Shown here in pieces: positions 1 through 8,284 of a stretch of 39,543 nucleotides of DNA (the first letter of the stretch is position 1; the number at the start of each line of letters is the position of its first letter). Both the position numbers and the translations under genes were made by a program. The notes beneath the pieces were generated by a model. It saw only the letters and a list, made by a program, of their open reading frames with translations. It was not told where the DNA came from and did no database searches. Origin of the DNA: Pseudomonadota bacterium (GTDB taxonomy: Bacteria > Pseudomonadota > Alphaproteobacteria > Sphingomonadales > Sphingomonadaceae); assembly GCA_023457895.1 (NCBI GenBank), contig JAEXAY010000029.1:1-39543 (forward strand), in the 5' to 3' direction.

Positions 1-40
1 GGTCTATGGATGCTGAAACAAGTTCAGCATGACGATGGGA
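1..40. repeat. Short palindromic repeat, sphingomonad type
   Basis: Perfect inverted arms of seven bases (TGCTGAA at 11-17, TTCAGCA at 23-29) flank a five-base loop, in the context GGATGCTGAAACAAGTTCAG. I associate this motif with dispersed intergenic repeats in sphingomonad genomes; that is recall, not a search. It lies directly upstream of trpD and may be the tail of a longer element cut by the window start. Confidence 0.55.
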
Positions 41-61
41 CCGGGTTGAGCGGTGTGACCA

Positions 62-1057
62 GTGCCTAAACTCCCCGACACCGCCGCCCCCCTTTCGCGT
101 GAAGAAGCGGATACCGCCTTTTCCGACCTGCTCGATGGCCGCATCGACAGCGAGGAGGATGTCGCCAATTTCCTGATCGGCCTCACCGAACGCGGCGAAA
201 CCGCCGACGAGATTGCCGCTGCCGCGCAGGCGATGCGCGACCGGCTGATTCCGATCAGCGCGCCCGCCAACGCAATCGACGTCTGCGGCACCGGCGGCGA
301 TGGGCACCATACGCTCAACGTTTCGACCGCAGTGTCGCTGGTGGTCGCCGCCTGCGAGATACCGGTTGCCAAGCATGGCAACCGCGCGGCGTCGTCCAAG
401 GCGGGCGCGGCCGATACGCTTGAAGCGCTCGGCCTCGACCTCGAACGCGCGGCCGCCAATGCCGAAGCAACGCTCGGCGACCTTGGCATCTGCTTCCTGT
501 TCTCGGTGAACCATCACCCTGCGATGCGCTGGGTTCAACCGATCCGGCAGAAACTGGGGCGGCGCACCATCTTCAACCTGATGGGCCCGCTCGCCAATCC
601 GGCCCGGGTTCAACGCCAGCTGCTCGGTATCGCGCGCCCGGCCTATATTCCGATCTATGCCGAGGCCCTGCACCAGCTCGGTACGGAGAAGAGCTTCGTT
701 ATCTCGGGCGATGAAGGCCTTGACGAACTGTCGCTGGCGGGCGGCAACGAGGTCGCGATCGTCACCGCCGAAGGCGTGCGGATGAGCCGCGCGAGCGCTG
801 CCGATGCGGGCCTCCCCTCCTCGCCGGTCGAGGCCATCCGTGGCGGCACCCCACGGGAAAATGCCGCCGCGCTACGCCGCCTGCTGAAGGGCGAGCATGG
901 CCCCTATCGCGACACCGTGCTGTTCAATGCCGCCGCCGCGCTGATGATCGCCGACGAGGTGGACAATTTCGCCGATGGCGTCGAGGAAGCCGCCGAGGCC
1001 ATCGACAAGGGCCTCGCCAATGCGCTGCTCGATTGCTGGATTGCGACTGGAAAATGA
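62..1057 (+). CDS. trpD: Anthranilate phosphoribosyltransferase
   Basis: Transfers the phosphoribosyl group of PRPP to anthranilate, the second step from chorismate to tryptophan, in the cytosol. The 331-residue frame has the usual family length. The glycine-rich PRPP loop CGTGGDG lies at residues 75-81, KHGNRA at 104-109, and GPLANP near residue 180. The first usable start is GTG at 62; no strong Shine-Dalgarno precedes it, so the start is provisional, but the next methionines lie inside the conserved helical domain. The stop overlaps the start of trpC in an ATGA junction (1054-1057), indicating translational coupling. The gene upstream, often trpG in this group, is outside the window. Confidence 0.95.
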   Translation: MPKLPDTAAPLSREEADTAFSDLLDGRIDSEEDVANFLIGLTERGETADEIAAAAQAMRDRLIPISAPANAIDVCGTGGDGHHTLNVSTAVSLVVAACEIPVAKHGNRAASSKAGAADTLEALGLDLERAAANAEATLGDLGICFLFSVNHHPAMRWVQPIRQKLGRRTIFNLMGPLANPARVQRQLLGIARPAYIPIYAEALHQLGTEKSFVISGDEGLDELSLAGGNEVAIVTAEGVRMSRASAADAGLPSSPVEAIRGGTPRENAAALRRLLKGEHGPYRDTVLFNAAAALMIADEVDNFADGVEEAAEAIDKGLANALLDCWIATGK

Positions 1058-1851
1058 CCGACAAGCTTGCTGAAATCTGCGCGACTAAACGCGACGAAGT
1101 GGCTGCCCGCAAGGCAGCGGTTTCGATTCCGGAACTACAGGACCGCGCCGCTGCACAGACGCCGCCACGCGGGTTCGAAGCCGCGCTCCGGCGCAAGGTC
1201 GAGGCGGGTGGCTTTGGTCTTATCGCCGAAATCAAGAAAGCCTCGCCATCCAAGGGTCTTATCCGCGCCGATTTCGATCCGGTGGCGCATGGCCGCGCCT
1301 ATCAGGCGGGCGGAGCGGCCTGCCTTTCCGTGCTCACCGACGCGCCCTATTTCCAGGGGCATGAGGATTATCTTGTCGCCGCGCGCGCGGCCTGCGACCT
1401 TCCGGTGCTTCGCAAGGACTTCATGGTCGATCCGTGGCAGGTGCTTGAGGCGCGCAGCATCGGGGCGGACGCGATCCTCATCATCGTCGCCGCGCTCGAA
1501 GATGCGGCCATCCAGGATATAGAAGAGGCCGCGCTCGGCCTCGGCATGAGCGTGCTTGTCGAAACCCATGACGAGGCCGAGATGGAACGCGCACTGACGA
1601 AGCTCACCTCGCGGCTGATCGGAGTCAACAACCGCAACCTCAAGACCTTCGCGACCGACCTTGCCGTCACCGAACGGCTGGCGGCAATGGTACCGGACGA
1701 TGTCGTGCTGGTCGGTGAAAGCGGCATTGGAAGCCATGCCGACTGCCAGAGACTCGCTGCGCACGGCGTGAATTGCTTCCTTGTGGGCGAAAGTTTGATG
1801 CGGCAGGACGATATCACGGTCGCAACGCGGCTCCTGCTCAACGGCGCCTAA
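1054..1851 (+). CDS. trpC: Indole-3-glycerol phosphate synthase
   Basis: Closes the indole ring by decarboxylating cyclisation of carboxyphenylamino-deoxyribulose phosphate, in the tryptophan pathway. The 265-residue protein is a single (beta/alpha)8 barrel without the fused TrpF domain seen in enterobacteria. The phosphate and catalytic signature AEIKKASPSKG is at residues 58-68, the VLRKDFMVD strand is mid-barrel, and GVNNRNLKTF and LVGESGI follow. I chose the ATG at 1054, which overlaps the trpD stop, over an in-frame TTG at 1033 that would add seven unconserved residues. No terminator is evident after the stop. Confidence 0.95.
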   Translation: MTDKLAEICATKRDEVAARKAAVSIPELQDRAAAQTPPRGFEAALRRKVEAGGFGLIAEIKKASPSKGLIRADFDPVAHGRAYQAGGAACLSVLTDAPYFQGHEDYLVAARAACDLPVLRKDFMVDPWQVLEARSIGADAILIIVAALEDAAIQDIEEAALGLGMSVLVETHDEAEMERALTKLTSRLIGVNNRNLKTFATDLAVTERLAAMVPDDVVLVGESGIGSHADCQRLAAHGVNCFLVGESLMRQDDITVATRLLLNGA

Positions 1852-1992
1852 GCTCGTCTCATCGCAAAAGTGTAAATTCCATCGCCGTGACGCCACGCAT
1901 CACCGGCGCGGCTATTCCTGTTCATCTGCGAGCAAGGGTTGGAAGGCATTTGTAAAAACTCCCAGGGGGGCATACCCTTTCAGGAGACGATA

Positions 1993-2400
1993 ATGACCAA
2001 ACGCTTGATGTGGATCTTGCCGGCAATGCTGGCGACAAGCGCCATTGCAACCACCGCGGTCGCACAGGATGTGCCGCCACCCCCGCCGGTCGAAGAACCC
2101 GCGCCGCCTGTGGCTGAGCCTGCCGCTCCCGCCGAACCTGCTACACCGGCCGTTCCCCCGGTTCCCGGCGAAGGCAGTGCGATTCCGGCAGAACCCGCAC
2201 CCCCTGCCGAACCGGCGCAACCCGCCCCGCCCCCTCCGCCGCCACCGCCACCGCCGGTGATGGCGCCGCCGCAGGCCGCACCCGCTCCGCAGGCGGGCCC
2301 CGAAACCTATCCGGTGTGCAGCAAGACGGTGACGGACAATTGCGTCAACCCGTCGGAACGGCCGCGCGGCAAGAGCAAGGCGAAACCGCGCCGCCGCTAA
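1993..2400 (+). CDS. Small secreted Pro/Ala-rich protein of unknown function
   Basis: A 135-residue protein with a clear Sec signal peptide: MTKRL, a hydrophobic core and likely cleavage after AVAQ near residue 25. The mature part is almost entirely proline, alanine and glutamate, with runs of up to nine prolines near residues 77-85. It ends in a short tail with two cysteines (YPVCSKTVTDNC) and a basic terminus. The ATG at 1993 follows AGGAGA at 1982-1987. An upstream in-frame start at 1939 is rejected because it precedes this ribosome site and would bury the signal peptide. I do not recognise the family. The cysteine pair could form a periplasmic disulphide, and the proline stretch could act as a spacer across the cell envelope. 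A strong terminator follows, so it appears to be the last gene of its transcript. Confidence 0.8.
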   Translation: MTKRLMWILPAMLATSAIATTAVAQDVPPPPPVEEPAPPVAEPAAPAEPATPAVPPVPGEGSAIPAEPAPPAEPAQPAPPPPPPPPPPVMAPPQAAPAPQAGPETYPVCSKTVTDNCVNPSERPRGKSKAKPRRR

Positions 2401-2447
2401 AGCAGCATTCATAAAATCTGACCGAACCACTCCCTTGGTCTCACCTG

Positions 2448-2485
2448 TGCCCGGCCGGCCCCTCCAAACGGCCGGGCATCTTTTT
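2448..2485 (+). terminator. Rho-independent terminator after the Pro-rich gene
   Basis: A ten-base-pair GC stem, TGCCCGGCCG (2448-2457) with CGGCCGGGCA (2469-2478), encloses an eleven-base loop and is followed by TCTTTTT (2479-2485). It separates the small secreted protein from the helicase gene. Confidence 0.9.
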
Positions 2486-2532
2486 ATCCCTTTGCCTTGC
2501 GTGTCTGCGCGACGTTCCCTAACTGTTCACGG

Positions 2533-4818
2533 GTGAATCAGCCTGTACCCACCGACCATGAACCGGCCTATATTGCCGGATTGAACGCCCCCCAGCGCGA
2601 GGCCGTGCTGACGACCGAGGGGCCGGTGCTTGTGCTGGCCGGCGCGGGAACCGGCAAGACTGCTGCCCTTACCGCGCGCCTCGCCCATCTCATCGCTACG
2701 CGCCGGGCATGGCCGAGCGAAATCCTTGCCGTCACCTTCACCAACAAGGCGGCACGCGAGATGCGCGAGCGTGTGGGCCGTATCATCGGCGATGCGGTCG
2801 AGGGGATGCCCTGGCTCGGCACCTTCCATTCGATAGGCGCAAGGATGTTGCGCCGTCATGCCGAACTCGTGGGGCTGCAGAGCAATTTCACCATCCTCGA
2901 TACCGAAGATCAGCTTCGGTTGCTGAAACAGTTGATCATCGCCGCTGACATAGACGAGAAGCGCTGGCCCGCGCGTCAGCTTGCAGGGCTCATCGATGGC
3001 TGGAAAAACCGGGGGCTGGTTCCCGCCGATCTCAATGCAGGCGATGCGGAGAGCTTTGATAACGGGAAGGGACAGAAACTCTATCAGGCCTATCAGGACC
3101 GGTTGAAGGCACTAAACGCCTGCGATTTCGGCGACCTGCTGCTGCACATGCTGACGATCCTGAAAAACCACCGCGACGTGCTCGAACTCTATCAGCAGCG
3201 CTTCAAATATATCCTTGTCGACGAATATCAGGACACCAACCAGAGCCAGTATCTGTGGCTGCGGCTGCTTGCGCAAGCACGCAAGAATATCTGCTGCGTC
3301 GGCGATGACGACCAGTCAATCTACAGTTGGCGCGGCGCGGAAGTCGCCAATATCCTCAAGTTCGAGCGCGATTTTCCCGGCGCCAAGGTGATCCGGCTGG
3401 AGCAGAATTACCGCTCCACGCCGCATATCCTTGGCGCGGCCAGCGGCGTCATCCACAATAACAGCGATCGGCTTGGCAAGACGCTGTGGACCGAGGTTGA
3501 CAGCGGCGAAAAGGTCAAGGTCGTCGGCGTGTGGGATGGGCCGGAAGAAGCGCGACGGGTCGGCGAAACCATCGACACGCTGCAGCGGCAGGGCGCGGAA
3601 CTCGACGATATCGCCATCCTCGTGCGTGCGCAGTTCCAGACCCGCGAGTTCGAGGATCGCTTCATCGCAACCGGTCTCCCCTATCGCATCGTCGGGGGTT
3701 TCCGCTTTTACGAACGTGCGGAAATCCGCGACGCGCTTGCCTATCTCCGCCTGATCCACCAGCCCGCCGACGATCTGGCGTTCGAGCGCATCGTCAATGT
3801 GCCCAAACGCGGGCTCGGCGACAAGGCGGTCGCGCGAATCCAGCAATATGCGCGCGCGGCCAATATTCCGCTGCTGCAGGCGGCCGCGCAAATTCTCGCT
3901 ACCGATGAACTGACCCCGCAGGCGCGCCGCAGTCTTGGAAATTTCGTCGGCGATATCGCGCGCTGGCGCGACCTTACCAACCAGTTGCCGCACGCGGAAC
4001 TGGCGCGGCAGTTGCTCGACGAATCCGGCTACACCGCCGCGCTGCAGGCCGAACGCACCGCCGAAGCGTCGGGGCGGCTGGAAAACCTCACCGAACTCGT
4101 GCGGGCCATGGAGGAATATGAAAGCCTCGATGCTTTCCTCGAACATGTCAGCCTGGTCATGGACAATGATGCGCAGGCCGACGAGGCCAAGGTCACGATC
4201 ATGACCATCCATGCCGCCAAGGGTCTCGAATTCGGCCATGTATTCCTCGCAGGCTGGGAGGATGGCGTATTCCCCTCCCAGCGCGCGCTCGACGAAGGCG
4301 GCGCGGCCAGCCTCGAGGAAGAACGCCGCCTCGCCTATGTCGCGATCACTCGCGCACGCCACAGTTGCACCATCTTCCACGCCGCCAACCGCCGCATCTA
4401 CGGCCAGTGGACCAGCTCGATCCCGTCGCGTTTCATCGGCGAGTTGCCCGACGCGCATGTGATCCATGAAACCAGCATGGCGGGCGGAGAATCCTTGTGG
4501 CGCGCCAACTGGACCAGCAGCGCCGACCCGTTCGCTCATGTCGCGCGCGGCACCGGACGCGGCCCCGGCTGGCAGCGCGGCCAGCAGGCATCCAGCAGCG
4601 GGGGTTTCAGCGCCCAACCTTCCCGCGTCATGGACAGCCGGGCCAGCGCCGTTTCGCTCGGCAACAAGGGACGCGGCGACGTCAGCGTCGGCCAGCGCGT
4701 GTTCCACGAAAAATTCGGTTACGGCGAGATCGCCGAAATAGAAGGCAACAAGCTTGAAATCGATTTTGAGCGGGCTGGGCGCAAACGCGTACTCGACTCG
4801 TTCGTCCGGCCCGCCTAA
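2533..4818 (+). CDS. uvrD: UvrD/PcrA-type superfamily 1 DNA helicase
   Basis: ATP-driven 3'-5' DNA helicase of nucleotide excision and mismatch repair and of replication-fork maintenance. The 761-residue product has Walker A AGAGTGKT at residues 36-43, motif Ia TFTNKAAREMRER, the DEYQDTN Walker B, motif III DDDQSIYSWRGA, VTIMTIHAAKGLEF and the motif VI segment VAITRARH. The C-terminus carries the small beta-rich module GQRVFHEKFGYGEI typical of PcrA/UvrD. I chose GTG at 2533 because the conserved N-terminus (LNAPQREAVL) begins shortly after. An in-frame TTG at 2497 would start only twelve bases past the preceding terminator. UvrD and PcrA orthologues cannot be separated by eye. Confidence 0.93.
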   Translation: MNQPVPTDHEPAYIAGLNAPQREAVLTTEGPVLVLAGAGTGKTAALTARLAHLIATRRAWPSEILAVTFTNKAAREMRERVGRIIGDAVEGMPWLGTFHSIGARMLRRHAELVGLQSNFTILDTEDQLRLLKQLIIAADIDEKRWPARQLAGLIDGWKNRGLVPADLNAGDAESFDNGKGQKLYQAYQDRLKALNACDFGDLLLHMLTILKNHRDVLELYQQRFKYILVDEYQDTNQSQYLWLRLLAQARKNICCVGDDDQSIYSWRGAEVANILKFERDFPGAKVIRLEQNYRSTPHILGAASGVIHNNSDRLGKTLWTEVDSGEKVKVVGVWDGPEEARRVGETIDTLQRQGAELDDIAILVRAQFQTREFEDRFIATGLPYRIVGGFRFYERAEIRDALAYLRLIHQPADDLAFERIVNVPKRGLGDKAVARIQQYARAANIPLLQAAAQILATDELTPQARRSLGNFVGDIARWRDLTNQLPHAELARQLLDESGYTAALQAERTAEASGRLENLTELVRAMEEYESLDAFLEHVSLVMDNDAQADEAKVTIMTIHAAKGLEFGHVFLAGWEDGVFPSQRALDEGGAASLEEERRLAYVAITRARHSCTIFHAANRRIYGQWTSSIPSRFIGELPDAHVIHETSMAGGESLWRANWTSSADPFAHVARGTGRGPGWQRGQQASSSGGFSAQPSRVMDSRASAVSLGNKGRGDVSVGQRVFHEKFGYGEIAEIEGNKLEIDFERAGRKRVLDSFVRPA

Positions 4819-4830
4819 CCTTGTCCGGCG

Positions 4831-5979
4831 ATGACTGCCGCCGAAGCCGAGAAACTTGTCCGTGAAGGTCTTGAAGCGCTGCGCCGTGGCGAAAGCGTAG
4901 CGGCCCGCGCAGCATTCGAGGCCATAACGGTCAGCGACACCAGCTTCCCAAAGCCATGGTTTCTGCTGGCACAAGCATGCCGTCACCAGGGCGACCGTCA
5001 GGCGGAGATCGGAGCACTGGAACAGCATCTCGCTCACGAACGTGACCATCTGCCCGCTCTGCTGATGATGGGCGAGGCCAAGGCGCCGGATGATGAACGG
5101 GCGGCAGCGGCTTTCTTCACGCGCGCACTCTCGCTCGCCGCGCGGGCCACCGATGTCCCGCAAGCGCTGCACCCCATGCTGCGGCAGGCGGAAAGCTGGC
5201 TCGAAGCCTCGACCCGTCGCTTTACGGAGCATATGCGCACCGCGCTGGCGGAGGCGGGTGTTGGTGCCGGAGCGCCGCCGCGCGTCGCCGATGCGGTTGC
5301 GATTCTTCTCGGCGACAAGCAATTATATCTTCAGCAACCGACCATGTTTTATTTCCCCGGCCTTCCCCAGCGGCAATTTTATGATCGTGAGGAATTTGCC
5401 TGGCTACCGTCCGTCGAAGCTGAGACTCCCGTTATGCAGGCCGAACTCCAAGCATTGCTTGCGGAGCAGCAGGAATTCTCTCCCTATATCGAGGACAGCC
5501 CCAACCGGCCGGGCTCGTTCAACCCGCTTGCGGGCAGTAACCAATGGGGCGCTTGGTATTTCTGGAAACAGGGTCAGCGCATGACCGAAAATTGCGCGCG
5601 CTGCCCACAGACCGCCGCCGTCTTGGAAAATATACCCTTGTCCCACGTCACGGGCCGTTCACCGATGGCGCTTTATTCGGTGCTGGAACCGGGTGCGCAC
5701 ATCATTCCCCATCATGGTGCGCTCAACACGCGTCTCATCTGCCATATTCCCCTGATCGTACCCGGCGATTGCGCTCTGCGGGTAGGCAATGAAACCCGAG
5801 CCTGGGAAGAAGGCAAGGCACTGATCTTCGATGATTCGGTCGAGCATGAAGCCTGGAACCGCAGTGATCGCACCCGTATCATCCTGCTGTTCGAAATCTG
5901 GCGCCCCGAACTTTCGGAGGCTGAACGGGCCGCTCTTGCAACCCTGTTCGAGGCTGTCGACCTCTATGGCGATGGCTGA
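4831..5979 (+). CDS. TPR-fused aspartyl/asparaginyl beta-hydroxylase-like dioxygenase
   Basis: A 382-residue fusion. Residues 1 to about 140 are alpha-helical, alanine-rich and TPR-like. Residues about 195-365 match the aspartyl/asparaginyl beta-hydroxylase fold. The conserved core is HHGALNTRLICH at 294-305, then ALIFDDSVEHEAW at about 330-342. Candidate Fe(II) ligands are H294 and H339. The position usually filled by an acidic ligand is G296, which is also glycine in animal AspH, so the change is a family trait and not damage. It should use 2-oxoglutarate and O2; the substrate is unknown. In animals the enzyme acts on EGF-like domains, while in bacteria relatives modify proteins or lipid A acyl chains. 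It follows uvrD by 12 bases and is probably co-transcribed with it. Confidence 0.85.
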   Translation: MTAAEAEKLVREGLEALRRGESVAARAAFEAITVSDTSFPKPWFLLAQACRHQGDRQAEIGALEQHLAHERDHLPALLMMGEAKAPDDERAAAAFFTRALSLAARATDVPQALHPMLRQAESWLEASTRRFTEHMRTALAEAGVGAGAPPRVADAVAILLGDKQLYLQQPTMFYFPGLPQRQFYDREEFAWLPSVEAETPVMQAELQALLAEQQEFSPYIEDSPNRPGSFNPLAGSNQWGAWYFWKQGQRMTENCARCPQTAAVLENIPLSHVTGRSPMALYSVLEPGAHIIPHHGALNTRLICHIPLIVPGDCALRVGNETRAWEEGKALIFDDSVEHEAWNRSDRTRIILLFEIWRPELSEAERAALATLFEAVDLYGDG

Positions 5980-6071
5980 CAAAGCTCCGCTTCGCATCGT
6001 CCAAGCATTATTATACCGGTAAACCCGCGCGTGCGCTTGCAAGCCTGCCGGTGGCCGGTAAAGCAGGCGCT

Positions 6072-7340
6072 ATGACCGCGTTCCGGGACCAACCCGTTCA
6101 CCCCCTCAGCATCCCGGATTTCCGGCGGTTCTGGGTGGCGCGCTTTTTCGCCAATTTCGCGACGCTGGCGATGATCGTAATCATCGGGTACCAGGTCTAT
6201 GACGTCGCCCGGACCGATTATGGCATGTCGCTCAAGGAGGCCTCGTTTCAGCTGGGGCTGATCGGCGTGCTTCAGTTCGTTCCGCTGTTCCTCCTGGCCC
6301 CGGTCGCCGGGTGGGTGGCCGACCGGTTCGACCGGCGCAGCGTGGCGCGGTTTGCCAATACAATCGACATGACGATCGCGCTGGCGCTCGGCTGGATGAG
6401 TTATAGCGGCAATCTCACCCTGCCCGCCCTGTTCGCTGCCGCGGTCGCGCATGGCATCGCGCGCAGCTTCGTCGGCCCGTCAATGTCGGCACTGGCGCCA
6501 AATCTTGTGCCGGTCAGTTCGCTGCCGCAGGCGATCGCTCTCAGCAGTATTGCATGGCAGGCCGGTGCCATCCTCGGACCGGCGGCGGCCGGATTCCTCT
6601 ATATCCTCGGCGCCGATGTGCCTTACTGGATGAGCGCGGCGCTGCTCGCCACCGCCAGCATCATCCTCAGTTTCATCCGCCTGGTCCGCGCGCCGTCGAT
6701 CAAGGGCACGGCAAAGCCGGTGCGGCAGATCATCGACGGTCTCCATTTCGTGCGCCAGCGGCGCTTCCTGCTCGGCGCGATCACGCTCGACCTGTTCGCC
6801 GTCCTGCTGGCCGGTGCAACCGCCCTCCTCCCGGTCTATGCGCGCGACATTCTTCATGTCGGCACCGAAGGGCTGGGCCAGATGCGCGCAGCACCCGCAG
6901 TTGGCGCGGCCATTGTCGCGCTCTATTTCGCCTTCCGTCCGCTCCGCCACGAAGTCGGCCTCAAGATGCTGCTTGCGGTGGCGGCGTTCGGCGCGCTGAC
7001 CGCTGCCTTTGGGCTGTCGCGCAACTTTCTTCTCTCGCTCGTCCTGCTTGCGCTGCTTGGCGCGGCCGACATGTTCTCGGTCTATGTCCGCTCCAGCCTC
7101 GTCCAGTTGCACACGCCGGACGAAATGCGCGGCCGGGTCAGTTCGGTCAGCCAGATCGCCATCTCCGCATCCAACGAGCTCGGCGAAACCCGTGCCGGGT
7201 TTGCTGCCGCGCTGATCGGCCCGGTTGGCGCCATTGTATGGGGCGGCATCGGCGCGGTTGTAGTCACCGCCCTGTGGGCCTATATTTTCCCCGAACTCAG
7301 GCGGGCCAAGAATTTCGATCCACCCAAGGAGATCCTCTAG
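6072..7340 (+). CDS. Major facilitator superfamily exporter (EntS-like)
   Basis: A 422-residue integral membrane protein with about twelve hydrophobic segments in two halves. The MFS A-loop appears between helices 2 and 3 as GWVADRFDRRSVAR (near residues 82-95), and a second related segment, PDEMRGRVSS, comes after helix 10. This pattern belongs to the EntS/MFS_3 exporter group that exports siderophores or drugs; the substrate cannot be read from sequence. I chose the ATG at 6072; an in-frame GTG at 6051 adds seven residues without support. Its TAG abuts the cysK ATG directly, and the cysK ribosome site lies inside its last codons, so the two genes are co-transcribed. Confidence 0.88.
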   Translation: MTAFRDQPVHPLSIPDFRRFWVARFFANFATLAMIVIIGYQVYDVARTDYGMSLKEASFQLGLIGVLQFVPLFLLAPVAGWVADRFDRRSVARFANTIDMTIALALGWMSYSGNLTLPALFAAAVAHGIARSFVGPSMSALAPNLVPVSSLPQAIALSSIAWQAGAILGPAAAGFLYILGADVPYWMSAALLATASIILSFIRLVRAPSIKGTAKPVRQIIDGLHFVRQRRFLLGAITLDLFAVLLAGATALLPVYARDILHVGTEGLGQMRAAPAVGAAIVALYFAFRPLRHEVGLKMLLAVAAFGALTAAFGLSRNFLLSLVLLALLGAADMFSVYVRSSLVQLHTPDEMRGRVSSVSQIAISASNELGETRAGFAAALIGPVGAIVWGGIGAVVVTALWAYIFPELRRAKNFDPPKEIL

Positions 7341-8261
7341 ATGAAATTTGCCAACGTCCTCGAAACCATCGGCAATACGCCGCATATCCGCATCAACCGC
7401 CTGTTCGGTGACGCGGAGGTGTGGATCAAGTCGGAACGCAGCAATCCCGGCGGATCGATCAAGGACCGCATCGGCCTCGCCATGATCGAGGCGGCGGAAA
7501 AGAACGGCGCGTTGAAACCCGGCGGAACGATCATCGAGCCGACCAGCGGCAACACTGGCGTCGGGCTTGCGATGGCAGCAGCGGTGAAGGGCTACAAGCT
7601 CATCCTCGTCATGCCGGAATCGATGTCGATCGAGCGCCGCCGCCTGATGCTCGCCTATGGCGCGACCTTCGACCTCACACCCAAGGAAAAGGGCATGAAG
7701 GGTGCGATCGAGCGGGCAATGGAACTGGTCGAACAGACGCCGGGCGGCTGGATGCCGCAGCAGTTTGAAAACCCCTCCAATATCGACATCCACGTCCATA
7801 CGACCGCGCAGGAAATCCTCAAGGATTTCGCCGATGCGCCGCTCGATGCGGTGATCACCGGTGTCGGCACCGGCGGCCATATCACCGGCGTTGCCAAAGT
7901 GCTCAAACAGGCCTGGCCGCACGTCAAGATATTCGCGGTGGAGCCCGTGCTTTCTCCGGTCATTTCCGGCGGACAGCCGGGCCCGCACCCGATCCAGGGC
8001 ATTGGCGCAGGGTTCATCCCGGCCAATCTCGACACCCAGTTGCTCGACGGGTCAATCCAGGTCGAGGCCGAAGACGCCAAGGAAATGGCGCGACGCTCTG
8101 CCCGTGAGGAAGGCCTGCTGGTCGGCATCTCGTCGGGCGCGACGCTCGCGGCTATCGCGCAGAAACTCAAGGAGCTTCCCGCCGGCAGCCGGGTGCTGGG
8201 TTTCAATTACGACACCGGCGAACGCTATCTGAGCGTTCCGGACTTCCTTCCGGAAGCGTGA
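7341..8261 (+). CDS. cysK: Cysteine synthase A (O-acetylserine sulfhydrylase)
   Basis: PLP enzyme that makes L-cysteine from O-acetyl-L-serine and sulfide. The 306-residue product has the PLP lysine K41 in NPGGSIKDR, the substrate loop TSGNTG at 68-73 and the phosphate-binding GTGGH at 176-180. The GISSGA segment that contacts the cofactor ring is near residue 260. AAGGAG sits eight bases before the ATG, inside the end of the exporter gene. The exporter-cysK pairing may be incidental. CysK and CysM are hard to separate by eye; length and motifs favour CysK. Confidence 0.93.
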   Translation: MKFANVLETIGNTPHIRINRLFGDAEVWIKSERSNPGGSIKDRIGLAMIEAAEKNGALKPGGTIIEPTSGNTGVGLAMAAAVKGYKLILVMPESMSIERRRLMLAYGATFDLTPKEKGMKGAIERAMELVEQTPGGWMPQQFENPSNIDIHVHTTAQEILKDFADAPLDAVITGVGTGGHITGVAKVLKQAWPHVKIFAVEPVLSPVISGGQPGPHPIQGIGAGFIPANLDTQLLDGSIQVEAEDAKEMARRSAREEGLLVGISSGATLAAIAQKLKELPAGSRVLGFNYDTGERYLSVPDFLPEA

Positions 8262-8284
8262 TGCGCTAAGGGGCAACGCCTCTC

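Noticed and set aside
3316..5322. Long open frame on the minus strand opposite uvrD and the AspH gene
   Set aside because: Antisense to two well-supported genes; long antisense frames are expected in GC-rich DNA, and its product shows no family motifs.
6480..7988. 502-codon minus-strand frame opposite the MFS and cysK genes
   Set aside because: Spans two separate well-supported genes and has no recognisable domain.
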